Position numbers and translations under genes: made by a program. Below, in pieces: positions 27,174-38,000 of a stretch of 64,000 nucleotides of DNA. Source of the DNA: a bacterium (GTDB lineage Bacteria; Electryoneota; RPQS01); NCBI GenBank assembly GCA_036504735.1, contig DASXUQ010000018.1, positions 62,001 through 126,000 of the forward strand, written 5' to 3'. Below the pieces are notes generated by a model, which worked only from the letters and a program-made list of their open reading frames with translations, made no database searches and was not told the origin of the DNA. How positions within the stretch are numbered: the first letter of the stretch is position 1; each line of letters starts with the position of its first letter.

Positions 27174-28364
27174 CTATCCTTCGAGGCGGACGGAAATCCG
27201 CGCGGTTGTTCCATTGCCGATGGCCGAATGCACCACAAGATCGCCGCCGAAAGATTTCAGCCGTTCCCGAATGCTGAACAGCCCGAAGCCGCGATGGGGA
27301 TCGCCGGTGTTTTCCACCTTGGCAAAATCGAAGCCCTTGCCGTTGTCGGCGACTTCGATCCAGAGCTGTTTGAATTCACATTTCATGGTGATGGTGGCCT
27401 GCGAAGTGTGAGCATACTTCACTACGTTGGTCAGCAGTTCCTGCACGCACTTGAAGAGCATGACGCGAATGGCTTCGGCAAGCTGGCGGGGCTCATCCTG
27501 CACCTTAACTTTGATCTTCAGCTTGTGGCGCGTTTCATATTGCTCGGCAAGCCATTCAAGGGCGGCGGACAGGCCCAGCTCATAGAGAATCGGTGTGCTG
27601 ATTTCGAAGGTGAGCTGCCGCGTGTGATGGATCGCTCCTTCGAGCAATCCGATGATCTCTTCGAGGTTGCGCTCGAAGCCGCAGAAGACGGCGTCACCGC
27701 GAAACTGCACTATCCGCAGCTTGATAAAGGCGAATTCCTGAATGATGTGGTCATGCAGGTCCACGGCAATTTCGCGGCGCTCGCGGGCTTCGGCTAAAGT
27801 AAGTTCGGTGGTGAGCTGGCGCAGGCGGTTCTGATAGTCTTCGATCTGCAGCCGCGCTGCGCGGTGCTCATTGACCTCCCGCGCCAGTTTGGCGTTGGTC
27901 GTCCGCAGTTCTTCGGTACGCGCAGCGACAAGCTGTTCGAGGTTGTCCTGCGCGGCCTGGATGGCGCGGTCTGCCAGCAGACGGCGGAAGTAGGAACTGA
28001 GCATGTCGGCCAGCGACTCAATCAGCTCGCGCTCTTCAGCCAGGAACGGTCCTTCCGTTTCGGGCGGACGCTCTTCCAGATACGCGACTTCAATCAGGCC
28101 TTCATCCGCGGTTTTGGCGGTGAAGCGCGCGGTTTGCATCCACGGAGTCTCACGAAAATCCGGCGTGGCTTCGGAGATCTCCTGAAAGCGGATGCGGGCG
28201 ACGGTAATCTCCGGATATTGCCATGCTGCGGGGAGCAGACCGACAATTTCCCGCACTACATCCGCGCTGGGGCGAGTTTCTTCCTGAAGGACGCGCGCGG
28301 TGCGATGCAGAGCAGACAGCTCCTTGACGCGTTCCTGCAGCTTATGGAGTGTAGGGTTCTGCAT
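27174..28364 (-). CDS. Soluble NarX-type (HisKA_3) sensor histidine kinase
   Basis: 396 residues with no transmembrane helix. An N-terminal GAF-like sensing region (about 20-130), a coiled coil (about 130-190), a HisKA_3 dimerisation domain with phosphoacceptor His204 in EIAVDLHDHIIQ, and a HATPase domain (N-box ELLTNVVKYAH, G1 VADNGKGFD, HRGFGLFSIRERL). This subclass pairs with NarL/FixJ regulators, and its gene is directly upstream of one. It senses a cytoplasmic cue. Confidence 0.92.
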   Translation of the reverse strand: MQNPTLHKLQERVKELSALHRTARVLQEETRPSADVVREIVGLLPAAWQYPEITVARIRFQEISEATPDFRETPWMQTARFTAKTADEGLIEVAYLEERPPETEGPFLAEERELIESLADMLSSYFRRLLADRAIQAAQDNLEQLVAARTEELRTTNAKLAREVNEHRAARLQIEDYQNRLRQLTTELTLAEARERREIAVDLHDHIIQEFAFIKLRIVQFRGDAVFCGFERNLEEIIGLLEGAIHHTRQLTFEISTPILYELGLSAALEWLAEQYETRHKLKIKVKVQDEPRQLAEAIRVMLFKCVQELLTNVVKYAHTSQATITMKCEFKQLWIEVADNGKGFDFAKVENTGDPHRGFGLFSIRERLKSFGGDLVVHSAIGNGTTARISVRLEG

Positions 28365-28395
28365 GACTCTCTATCGGGGATTTCCTGACCCCCCT

Positions 28396-28423
28396 AATGT
28401 AACATATCCGGACTGATTCGCAA
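28396..28423 (-). promoter_or_regulatory. Candidate sigma70-type promoter of the kinase-regulator operon
   Basis: On the minus strand TTGCGA, 16 bases, TACATT. The spacer end and -10 (CGGATATGTTACATTAG) closely match the promoter candidate at 31513-31541. Confidence 0.45.
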
Positions 28424-28544
28424 GGCTGAGATTATGGATTTACAGACCGCATATAGCCTATCTACGGGCCTACAGGGGACGGCTTAAGTTGCGGATATCG
28501 AAGAGTTCAGCGGTTTAGGGGGTGCCGTTTACCGCAGATGCGGG

Positions 28545-31397
28545 TCAATGCACGGCTTCAGCAGCAGTGGCCGGGAAGGTAATCAGAGGTTCACGCTGCT
28601 GCTGACCGAAGGCGGCGGCAGTCGTGGAATCGAAAGGGCCATGCGGCTGAAGGGAATAGCGGAACTCAACAATACCTTCCTGATCGGCTTTGAAGTTGGT
28701 ATGCCAGTAGTTGTTCAGCACATAGGAGTAGACCGCGGTGCCGGGAGCGACGTGCTCGCGCCAAGGCTGTTCGGCAGTGATTTCTCCGAATTCAGCGAGG
28801 GGAATATCGGGCGTGGCCAGCGTGATACCGTAGTCGTGGTTGGAGACGTCTATCCAACTATTGACCGAGAAGAAATTCTTGTTGGAGCCGGGGAGTTGAT
28901 CTAATTCAGGGCGCACGATAGCATTGGCGACATCGTAGCGGATCTGTCCGTCCGGGACGTTGAAGGGGAAGGCGATGTGGAGGGATTCTTTGGTGCGGAT
29001 GGGGCGCTTCGTAATGCGGTGGGTGATGTCCACGCGGTTGACACTGGAAATCAGGCGGATTTCACAACGGTCTTCATCCCCGACAGGGCTTTCACCGACT
29101 AATCTGCAACGAACGACATAACCTTTTCTTGCCGTCTGTCCAATTTTCTTGTATACAAAGTGCTGCGCCGAATCCGGATTGCTTCCCGGCAGGTAGAGGA
29201 GGTGATTCAACCAGTTGACACTGTCGGCAAAATCGTGGTGGAGAGTCTTAGAGAATAGATGTCTGATAGCGCCTGTCGCCGTATCCACTTCCACCGTGAG
29301 GAATTCATTGGAGAGCACATTGCCATTGACTTGCGCAGCAGACTTAGGATGGCCGTTCGTGACGAGGGGATCGCGCAACCCGGGGATATTCAAATTCCGC
29401 GATTGCCGGAATCCTTCCACGGCAAACTGCTGCTTATGCTTCCACTGCGCGACAACCCCGGAATCATCCGGTTGGTCTATGCTATTGGCCGCACCCCATG
29501 TGTGCTCATCAAAGAGAATCACATCACGCCATGCCGAACTGAATATGCTATCGGGACAAGAGGGGTACCGTCTCTTCGCCTGAGTCAGACGATCCGCTGA
29601 ATGTCGGTTCATAATCACTTCTGATGCCGTGCTCATCGCACCGTCTTCCCAATAGGGCGTGAGATCCCCGGCAAAGGACGGCAGTTGCTTGCCGTAGTCC
29701 TTCTCGAAGGCCTCGAACATTTGCTGATGGGTAGCAATGATCAGATGCGGGGAAGAGTATTTCTCATTCCAGTTCTTGACGAAATCCGGCAGCAATGTGT
29801 CCACACCCGCATTGTCGCCGAGAGTGTAGGGCAATTGGACGATGCGGTAGGGGTAGTGGCGCTCATCGAGCTGGTGGAGGAGCATAAAGAGCTTATCACC
29901 GCCCACTTGCGGCAGGCTGCCTTTGTGGAAGAGGGCATAGCTGACGGCGGGCATCCACATCAGGACACTGTCGGTGCCGGATTGGGATCTCCACCAGAAG
30001 GGTTTATCGCCCCACACTTCGAGCATGTGGCCGATGCGGTCAAAGGGATTGGTGGCGCTGGCAAAGTAACACACTCCGCTCTGCGCCAGAGCATTGACCG
30101 TGCCCCACGTGAAACCGGGAATATCGGAAATCACGGCGGTGTTGATGGGATGCTGATACAGCGTTGCCAGCGTGTGCGAGTAGTCGAGCGAATGGCGGAG
30201 TTCTGCGGCGCTCATCAGACCGGTCAGGACATTGGCGTAGAAGGCATTGAGTCCGATGGTCCCGTCCTTGACGGCTTGCGTCAATGCCTGCTTCTGTGCA
30301 TCGCTGGCTTGAAGCAGATAGGATTCCAATGGCCAGAGGACTTCGATGTTCCATTTGAAGCGCGCGTCCGCGGGATAATCTTTTGTTTTCTGGATGAAAC
30401 GCAGCGCGTCGTCGATGTTTTTCCAGTGCTTGCGTTCCACGACGAGTTGTAGATCGGTGTAGCCGATGTCGGTATGGGCATAGGGCAGAAGATAGATGTC
30501 GCGGGGAGTAAGCGGCGGAAGCGAGAGGGCCTCGTGGCCGGTTTCCACCCCGTTGTGCCGATAGAGAATTCGCAGAGCCGTGCCGCGAGAATCGCTTACA
30601 GGAACATCTACGGAGTTAGCGCCGCGCTGCAGAGTCTTGCGAAGTGCCGTCTGTCCGGGCGCGCTGATTTCCAGTTCTGCCGCCGAGAGCAAATTGTCGG
30701 CGCTGACGCGCAGCAGGCGATTGGCGCTGTCCGACTTCAACCGCACGGGCAGCAGGCGAACATTGGGACGGGAATTCAAGCGGTACTGGAACGTCATATA
30801 CCAATCGGCGCTGGCGGCGTCCTCTCCAAGGACTTCAAGCCTCAGCGGTTTCCCGCGTTCGACGGCGCTGGGCGGAAGGTCCAGAAACATCAGTCCGAAG
30901 AGATCACCGTAGACATCGGACATCTGAGATTCAAAGCGCAGTTGGGACTTGTCCGGGCCGGGGACGGTCCAGTTGCCGGCCGTGTCGTCCTTGTGATTGA
31001 CAAAGCGGAAATACGGTTTGCCGTTGATGAGCAGCATAAAGGTGTGCGGTTGCAGTTTGTCGAGACCGCCACGTTCCAGGCCTGTCAGCCAGATCAGATG
31101 ATAAAGTCCATCCTTGCCGAGAGTCGTCAGGGTGTCAGTTTCCCAGACGGCGCTCTGGTCTTTTTGCGCGCGCACCAGCAGGGCGCTGCAGGCATCGGGA
31201 TGGGAAGAACTGTACTCCAGCGTCTGACCGGAGACGGTGCGCAGGTAGCCGCTCATGTAAACGACGCTGCCCTTTTGCTGATCTGGCCGGTCTTTCAGGC
31301 TAATGGTCAGTGTCTGCTCTGCGGCCAACGCGGACGCCACCAGCAGGCAGCATGCCGCTATCATCACGCTTGAAAGATAATTCTTGCCACGGGTCAT
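28545..31397 (-). CDS. Secreted glycoside hydrolase family 38-like enzyme
   Basis: 950 residues from ATG at 31397 (GGAG 9 bases upstream); a longer frame upstream has no signal peptide and crosses a terminator. The signal peptide ends near ASALAAEQ. A region of beta-rich sequence (about 30-290) precedes the GH38 catalytic barrel: HTDIGYTD with zinc-binding His308 and Asp310, and SDIPGFTWG with the probable nucleophile Asp425. The C-terminal beta-rich region (about 640-940) matches GH38 C-terminal domains. The family cleaves alpha-mannosides; substrate here is not determined. Confidence 0.85.
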   Translation of the reverse strand: MTRGKNYLSSVMIAACCLLVASALAAEQTLTISLKDRPDQQKGSVVYMSGYLRTVSGQTLEYSSSHPDACSALLVRAQKDQSAVWETDTLTTLGKDGLYHLIWLTGLERGGLDKLQPHTFMLLINGKPYFRFVNHKDDTAGNWTVPGPDKSQLRFESQMSDVYGDLFGLMFLDLPPSAVERGKPLRLEVLGEDAASADWYMTFQYRLNSRPNVRLLPVRLKSDSANRLLRVSADNLLSAAELEISAPGQTALRKTLQRGANSVDVPVSDSRGTALRILYRHNGVETGHEALSLPPLTPRDIYLLPYAHTDIGYTDLQLVVERKHWKNIDDALRFIQKTKDYPADARFKWNIEVLWPLESYLLQASDAQKQALTQAVKDGTIGLNAFYANVLTGLMSAAELRHSLDYSHTLATLYQHPINTAVISDIPGFTWGTVNALAQSGVCYFASATNPFDRIGHMLEVWGDKPFWWRSQSGTDSVLMWMPAVSYALFHKGSLPQVGGDKLFMLLHQLDERHYPYRIVQLPYTLGDNAGVDTLLPDFVKNWNEKYSSPHLIIATHQQMFEAFEKDYGKQLPSFAGDLTPYWEDGAMSTASEVIMNRHSADRLTQAKRRYPSCPDSIFSSAWRDVILFDEHTWGAANSIDQPDDSGVVAQWKHKQQFAVEGFRQSRNLNIPGLRDPLVTNGHPKSAAQVNGNVLSNEFLTVEVDTATGAIRHLFSKTLHHDFADSVNWLNHLLYLPGSNPDSAQHFVYKKIGQTARKGYVVRCRLVGESPVGDEDRCEIRLISSVNRVDITHRITKRPIRTKESLHIAFPFNVPDGQIRYDVANAIVRPELDQLPGSNKNFFSVNSWIDVSNHDYGITLATPDIPLAEFGEITAEQPWREHVAPGTAVYSYVLNNYWHTNFKADQEGIVEFRYSLQPHGPFDSTTAAAFGQQQREPLITFPATAAEAVH

Positions 31398-31421
31398 TCG
31401 CGGGATCTCCTGCCCAGTTAC

Positions 31422-31451
31422 AAAAAAGGAGCCGGCCCAAAAGCCGGCTCC
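31422..31451 (-). terminator. Rho-independent terminator between the Cys-rich gene and GH38
   Basis: 9-bp stem GGAGCCGGC/GCCGGCTCC with a 6-nt loop followed by TTTTTT on the minus strand. It lies just upstream of the GH38 start and downstream of the promoter candidate at 31513, so it could also act as an attenuator. Confidence 0.92.
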
Positions 31452-31512
31452 CTCGGTAAGGTCTTGCGTGCCGCAGACGTTGCCGGGATCGTCCGTCGCC
31501 AACTCTGCTGCT

Positions 31513-31541
31513 AATCTAACATATCCGCCTGCACAATGCAA
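31513..31541 (-). promoter_or_regulatory. Candidate sigma70-type promoter upstream of GH38
   Basis: On the minus strand TTGCAT, 17 bases, TAGATT, with CGGATATGTTAGATTAG shared (one mismatch) with the kinase promoter at 28396. It sits in the last bases between the Cys-rich gene and the terminator. Confidence 0.45.
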
Positions 31542-31552
31542 GCGCCAACGGC

Positions 31553-34500
31553 TTAGGGGCAGATGCGGACCACCGCATAGTATTGACTGTCCAGAGTTTG
31601 CGCGGCTCCGGTGTGGATGTAGCGATCCCGGGTGGCCGCCGTGGGGGCGACATTCTGCGCCAGAACCTCCCAGTTGCCGCTGGGCCACTGGGCATAGGTG
31701 CTGGAATGGTAGACGGTATAGGTTCCGGCAAAGTCCCGGTCGGCGCTCCAGCGCAGGATGACGTCATCTCCCGAGCGGGTTGCGGTCAAATTGGTCACCT
31801 GACGGGGGATGCAGGGATCGCACGTCACCCAGGCGCGGTACTCCTGACCGCAGACGATCCCGCGATAGGCTGTAGGAGAGACATACAGCCAGTAGGTGCC
31901 TGCGGGCAGCTCGGCATTGGCCGACACGCAGACGGTATCACAGGCGTTGCCCGTGCCGATGTCACTATACATCAGGACCTGATCACAGCCGTTGTGGCCA
32001 CCGGGGCCGGGGCCAATAATCGCGCTCATGACGGGGAAATGGGCCTTTACGCAGAAGCGTGGCGTTTCGGGATAGGTGAGCGTAAACGGCATCCAGTCGG
32101 TATCGCGCATCGGGCCGTTATTGCTGTAATAGGTTCCGCTCTGGCAGGAAATACTCTGCCCGCAGCGCAGTTCGGGACCGAAGGCGGGCGGAACGGAGTT
32201 GCAACCGCCGTTAAAATGATCCGCCGGGGAATTCCACGTGGAACAGGGCGGTTCGCTTTCGAGCAGATCGCCCACCGTGTTCAGATCCGTACAAGGGGCG
32301 CACGGACGACATGTGATCCACGTCCGGTAGGCCGTGCCGCAGGGCAGGTTCGACCAATCCTCGGGTAGGATGGCAAAGATGTAAGTGCCCGGATCCATGC
32401 ATTGTGTGGAGCCGCTGACCAGGTCTCCCGCATATCCCCATGTCTCCACTAAACCGCCGTCACAACCCGGGCAATAATTGGAGAGAATCAGATAGGGATT
32501 GAATTCCGCGATGGCCGACATGCTGAGGATACAAGGCTCGGTCGTGGTAAAGCGGTACCAGTCAATGTCCCGATAGGTGTATGTGCCAAGACGGAACACT
32601 CCGGACGTGCCGTAGATGGTATCGCCACAGGCGATTTCCTCGAAGTTCGGCGGATTTCCGTCACAGCCGCCGTTATAGATGTCGTGATAATCATCCTGAC
32701 AGATGGGTTCGCCCTCGGGGCGATCTCCCGGCTGCTGAGTGATGACCACCGGCCAAGCGCACGGCGTTTCCGTGATCGTAGCCCGGTAGTGCATGGTATC
32801 CAGCGGCGCAAGGTAGTAGGAAGGCTCAATCCGCAGAACGTAGGTGTTCGGCCGCAACGCGTGAGTGGTCAATGTCAGTGTGGAGCACGGCAGCAGAGTA
32901 TAGTCCGAAGCATAACAGGCCTGATAGCTGCAACTGCGATCATAAATTCCCACATAAAAGGGGAACTCGGCTTGCATGGTTACGGTCACGGTGCCCGTGT
33001 CGCTCAGCGTGAACTCAAAGTTGTCCTCGTCGCCCCGCCGGTAATTATATTGAGCATCGCGCCACGTGAAACTGCGCCCATACACCGTTTGACCAAGATT
33101 AATCTGCTGGAAGGCAGAAGGGGTGGCGCAGCCATGGTCACAATCCACTCCGCTGCGGGACAGTTCGGGACTGTCGAAGCACTCGATGACGTCGCCCGGC
33201 TGGCTTTCGATGCGGCAGGTGGGCGCTGCGGTGACATGCAGGGTATAAGCGCCTTCGGTGCCATAGATGCTGTCGCGCAGAACCGGATAGTAGTACGTTC
33301 CGGGCTGCAGATTGCGGAAAATCAGTCCACCGCTCGGCCCCTGCTCGCACAGGCCGTAAGCACTCTCTGTGGAACGAATCATGGGGTGGCCTTCGCAGGG
33401 GCAGCCCTGAGCCAGCAAACTGTACATGGACAGCCAGTAGTCGGGGCTGCCGCAGATATTGATGATGACGTCAGAGGCCGTTTCTACCGTGAAGGCGTGC
33501 CACGTCTCACCGTCACCGTAGGTCAGAGAATCACAATCACGGCTGGCGCAACTGGTGTTTCCGGTAAAGGTGGCCGGCAAGGACTGCGGAGGGCCGGCAT
33601 TCTCGCAATTGTCGTTAGGCGGACGAGTGGTGCAGACGGGTTGTTCTTCGACGGTCAGCGTCCATGCGCCACATTCCCCTTCATAGTAGCCTTCGATGTC
33701 CACGTAATAGACCCCGGCGCGGAGAAAGCGCGAGGCGATGAACGGGCGGCTGAAGTAATAGTAGGGATCGTAGGGACAGCCGTAGTCGCTGGTGGCAAGA
33801 ATGGAGTCGGTGGCGCAGCAGCTTGAACTGAGATACAGACGCGCGTCCCACGGCTGGCTGTCACAAAGTCCGAAGGTGTAGCGGCCGTCATGGGAAATGG
33901 TCACGCGCACCATCTGATCGTCACCCGCTGCCAGCGGACAGTCATCGTGGGCGAAGCAGGTGTTGCCGGAGATTGATCCCGGTGCGGTCAGGTCGGCGTC
34001 GGGGTTGCATTCCGTGGCAACATTCACGGACAGGGAATAGTTTCCATGGCCATCGGTCGTATCGCCATCTACGATAACGTAGTACACGTTTCCGGCGGTA
34101 AGCGTCTGTGCGAGATGGAGGTAAGACCCCGAAGCGCAGGCAATTTCCGTGGCGCCGGGGCAGGCTCCGCCCGTACGGAGGCTGAAGGCTATGTAATAAT
34201 CGGCGGGATCGCAGTCGAAGGCATGCAGTGCCGTGCGGGTCGGCGTGAACTGATAAATGACATCGGGCTGACCGGAATAAGCGGCACAGCTAATATCATA
34301 ATCATTGTGCTTGCCGCGCAGCGAGCCTTCATCACGGAAGGGCAGCGCGGAAATCACGGTTGCCGGGCAGGCATCGCTGCCCTGATCCAGAGCGGAGTTT
34401 CCGTTGCGCGGATGGTTCTGCGGCGGTGGTGTACGGCGGTTGGGAACAACGCGCAATACATCACCCTCGCGGACCAACTGGGGCGTATTGTCTACTCCAC

Positions 34501-34777
34501 CCTGAGGCGGCGGATTGACCGGTGGGGCATCTCCGGCGCGGGCGGTCAAGCAGCGATTGATGGGGCTGCGGTCGGGGTGCGGGCTGGCCGAGGGACCGCG
34601 GCTATCGGTGGCAGAGGACCCGGAATGGGGTTCGGTTGCGGAGAAGGCTCCGGCAGGAGCGGCAATGGGGCCACGGTTCGGATGAGACGGTGCGGGCTTG
34701 GACAGGGTGCTCGAGACGTAGGATCCCAAGAGAGCAAACAGCAAGGCGACAGCAAGACTGATACGCAAAGCTTTCAT
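31553..34777 (-). CDS. Large secreted Cys-rich protein with PPC-like domains
   Basis: 1074 residues. A signal peptide (about 1-25) leads a Pro/Ser-rich linker and a series of 100-130-residue beta-sandwich units each with four or more Cys and motifs such as PPNDNCENA, YTLSVNV-type ends, GTYYYPVLRDS and FEFTLSDTGTVTV, which match bacterial pre-peptidase C-terminal (PPC) and related extracellular modules. The last 85 residues look like a fibronectin-type-III domain (VTNLTATRSGDDVILRWSAD, in part). No protease site and no T9SS sorting motif were found, so anchoring and function are unknown. RBS GGGAG is present. Confidence 0.75.
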   Translation of the reverse strand: MKALRISLAVALLFALLGSYVSSTLSKPAPSHPNRGPIAAPAGAFSATEPHSGSSATDSRGPSASPHPDRSPINRCLTARAGDAPPVNPPPQGGVDNTPQLVREGDVLRVVPNRRTPPPQNHPRNGNSALDQGSDACPATVISALPFRDEGSLRGKHNDYDISCAAYSGQPDVIYQFTPTRTALHAFDCDPADYYIAFSLRTGGACPGATEIACASGSYLHLAQTLTAGNVYYVIVDGDTTDGHGNYSLSVNVATECNPDADLTAPGSISGNTCFAHDDCPLAAGDDQMVRVTISHDGRYTFGLCDSQPWDARLYLSSSCCATDSILATSDYGCPYDPYYYFSRPFIASRFLRAGVYYVDIEGYYEGECGAWTLTVEEQPVCTTRPPNDNCENAGPPQSLPATFTGNTSCASRDCDSLTYGDGETWHAFTVETASDVIINICGSPDYWLSMYSLLAQGCPCEGHPMIRSTESAYGLCEQGPSGGLIFRNLQPGTYYYPVLRDSIYGTEGAYTLHVTAAPTCRIESQPGDVIECFDSPELSRSGVDCDHGCATPSAFQQINLGQTVYGRSFTWRDAQYNYRRGDEDNFEFTLSDTGTVTVTMQAEFPFYVGIYDRSCSYQACYASDYTLLPCSTLTLTTHALRPNTYVLRIEPSYYLAPLDTMHYRATITETPCAWPVVITQQPGDRPEGEPICQDDYHDIYNGGCDGNPPNFEEIACGDTIYGTSGVFRLGTYTYRDIDWYRFTTTEPCILSMSAIAEFNPYLILSNYCPGCDGGLVETWGYAGDLVSGSTQCMDPGTYIFAILPEDWSNLPCGTAYRTWITCRPCAPCTDLNTVGDLLESEPPCSTWNSPADHFNGGCNSVPPAFGPELRCGQSISCQSGTYYSNNGPMRDTDWMPFTLTYPETPRFCVKAHFPVMSAIIGPGPGGHNGCDQVLMYSDIGTGNACDTVCVSANAELPAGTYWLYVSPTAYRGIVCGQEYRAWVTCDPCIPRQVTNLTATRSGDDVILRWSADRDFAGTYTVYHSSTYAQWPSGNWEVLAQNVAPTAATRDRYIHTGAAQTLDSQYYAVVRICP

Positions 34778-35042
34778 GACGGCTCCCTGATTGAAGGTGC
34801 GAACTTAAACTTATGGCGTAGATTGTACTACGCAATCCATATGCCGAAATCTAAGGCGTTTAGAAGTTATCAGAAACCGGTTGCTGCTCTAATCCTACTG
34901 TTTCCTTTGCAAGGCCTTAGCAACACACGCGACCCGAGATGGATTGTAGATCGGGAAATCATGTTTATGACGATCTGTGCAAAGGGATTCAAAGTGTGCA
35001 ATTTTTGCGGATTCGTGCGTTGGATTACCGCCATAACACGCC
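34778..35042. other. Intergenic region, AT-rich, nothing recognised
   Basis: About 265 bases between two secreted-protein genes; AT-rich by comparison. No promoter or RNA was identified. Confidence 0.4.
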
Positions 35043-35066
35043 AAGGGCGGCACTGTGGCCGCCCTT
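35043..35066 (-). terminator. Hairpin after the M36 gene
   Basis: Stem AAGGGCGGC/GCCGCCCTT around a short loop, 26 bases past the stop of the M36 gene. No U-tract follows. Confidence 0.5.
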
Positions 35067-35091
35067 AGAGAGTGAGATGCAGAGGAGTTCG

Positions 35092-38000
35092 TTACGGCGT
35101 CGTGGAGGTCAGGACGCGGTAGAATTTCCGGGCGTCGGCAGCACCGGCGTCGATGAAGCTATTGGTTGTGGTGGTGCCGACCAGCGTGGTGAAGGGGCCA
35201 TCCTCGTACAGGGCGCTGTAGATGTGATAGAACGGCGCACCGACGTTGGTCCAATCCAGATGCAGATCATTGCCGACGGGCAGAATGACCACGTCGCCGG
35301 GCGGAATCAGGCCGTAGCCGGACACGCGGATCATGCGGTTGCCACGGAAGGTGATGCTGTCGGTGACATTTTCCAGATGCCAACTGCTGTCACACGGGCT
35401 GTAAACATAACTGCGTCCGGCCAGAGCGCCGGTGGTGTCGGAGAGGAAGGATTCGAAGCCCGCGGCGGAATCGGGATTGGAGACGGCGACATAAAACGCG
35501 CCGCTCAATACAAAGGGCTGACCGTTATCGCGGAAGAAGACCGTGGTCCAGTTGTCGGGATTTTGCGGAACGCCGCCGATAACATTGCCGATGCTTCCGG
35601 CCACGCGGGTGACCACCGGAGTGCCCGGTAATCCGCCCGGACCGTCCGCATGGAGGATGCTGACCTGAACCTGCGAGTGAGCCGCATCAGGGTTGGCGGC
35701 GCTGATACCGACACGAACATTACAGAGCGCGAAAGGCAGCGCGGGAGCATCGAACTTGACCGCCCATTTGAAGGCCGTGTTGGAACTCCAGTTGCTGCGC
35801 TCGGCATTGCCGTCATCGTAACCCAGTTCGTTGCCACAGCTTTGCGCCACATAGAAGACATAGTGCGCCGTGGTGGAGGTCAGCAGACCTGCATCCGTGG
35901 CACTGAGGTAGTATTCATACGATCCCTCAACCAGTGAAGGAATCGTGGCGGCAAACTCATTGGCATTGCCGGTGGAAGGCATGGCCAGCGTGTTGAAGGA
36001 TGGCGCGCCAACCAGACGATAGGAGATGGACGCGCTGACGCCCGGCGCATCATCGGTTACCAGCGTGGTTACCGTAAAGGGCGCGGGATTTTGATCATGC
36101 AGCGGATCGTGGACGATGACCGGCGGCTGATTGGGGGCGAAGATGCTGAAGTTCGCATCGGAGACATCGGATACGGTGGCGAAGCTTTCACTGGTGAGAC
36201 GCACGCGGGCCACGCTGGTGACGGGTCCGGTGACGGTCCACGGATAGCTGCCGTTATTCAAGGCTCCTGTGGCGATGTTCTCCCACGCTCCGGCGGGATA
36301 GCTGCGGTTCAGATCCAGCGACACAGTGCCGGTGAGGCTCTGCGAGGTCCACGTGATGTTGTGGAGCGATCCGGTAGTCCAGCTTTCGGACCCGTTGGGT
36401 GACGTAACGGTCAGTGCGCGCGCGGCAATGGTGAAGTTGGCCGCAGACGTATCGGCGATGGAGGTGTGCGTCACGTGGTAAATCCGGATGCGCGCCGTGC
36501 CGGTAAGAGGAGCGGTTACTGTCCAGACGTAGACACCGGTATTGTTGGTGCTGGCAACGATGGTCTCCCACGTGGCTCCGGGATAGGTGCGATTGAGTTC
36601 GATTCTTACATCTTCGAGCAGCCCTGACGCCGTCCAGGTGATGGCATTGGCATCTCCGGTCAGCCATGTTTCGCCGCCATTGGGTGCGGTGAGAACGATG
36701 ACGCGGACGCCAATGGTAAAGTTGGCATTGGAGGTGTCGGCCACGGTGGTCTGTGTAACGCCGCTAACGCGCACGCGAGCCGTGGTAGACGCCGCGCCGG
36801 TCAGTGTCCAACTGTAGGAGCCGGTGTTGGCCGTGCTGGCGACAATGGTCTCCCATGTGGCGCCGGGATAGGCGCGGTTCAGTTCGATCTTGACATTTTC
36901 GGCAAGACCCGAAGAGGTCCACGTGATGGTGTTGGCATCACCCACGTACCAGGATTCGCCGCCGTTGGGTGCGGTGAGGGTGATCTGCGGCCCCGAAGAG
37001 ACGATGGTGAAGTTGGCGTTGGAGATGTCATTGACGGCGGTGTTGTTGTCCGCGCTGATACGAATACGCGCGGTGGCAGTAGCCGCGCCGCTGACCGTCC
37101 ACGTGTAGCTGCCGGTGGAGAGGGCTGTGGTGTTGTTTACCAGTTCCCACGCGCCCGCCGGATAGCTGCGGTTGATTTCGATGCGGGCATTGCCCGTAAG
37201 ATTGTAATAGGACCAGGAGATGGTGTGGGTCGTGCCCGTATTCCAAGATTCGCCGCCATTGGGCGCCAGACAGGAGATGGCGCCGGTCGAGGACAGCAGG
37301 CCGCGCGGCACGAAGCCCGCGTAGATATCCGGATAATGCACGCCACCGTAAAGACTGTTGTCGGCCGTCAAAATGGCGGCGGCGGCGGTGGGCATGGTCG
37401 CGGTTGTGCCCAGCGAAAAATGATGCTGCAGCACCACCTTGTCCATCACCGTGCGGCCCACGTTGGCGCGGTTGCGGGTGTCATAGCAGGCCTGCGACCA
37501 GATCTCGCCGTCGTCATGCACTTCGCCGTCGAGATTGGTGGGATAGACCTTGTTCTGTGTAAAGGTGCGGCCCGCCCAAAAGGTGTTGTGACCGTCCCAG
37601 TTGAAGATCCAGGAGTTGTTGAAGGACGAGATGGATTGGGAATAGGATCCGGCCCAGTAGTCGCCGAAGCCTTCGCCCATCGCACCTTCATCGCCGCCTG
37701 CACCGTAGTTGGGTACCTGACTGTTCTGAATGCCGTGACCGTATTCATGCCAGATCACATCGGCGTCTTCCGCGTCATCCACCCCGCCCTCACCGAAAGC
37801 AATCCGGTTCGTAGAAGGAACGTAGTGCGAGTTGTCCGCGCCGGACAAACCGTGCGGATCGCAGCCGATGGGAGCGTGCTGAATGTTGCTGAAACCGAGA
37901 CTCTGGATCCAGCGCTGGGAAAGGTCAATGTGATAGTAGCACATCACATCTTCGAAGCCTTGAGCGTCACGCGTGAAGCTGAAACCGTTGGAATCGGTGG

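Noticed and set aside
31397-31506. c-di-GMP-I riboswitch in the GH38 leader
   Set aside because: Bases such as CACGCAAG look similar to part of the consensus, but the order and the second conserved block do not match.
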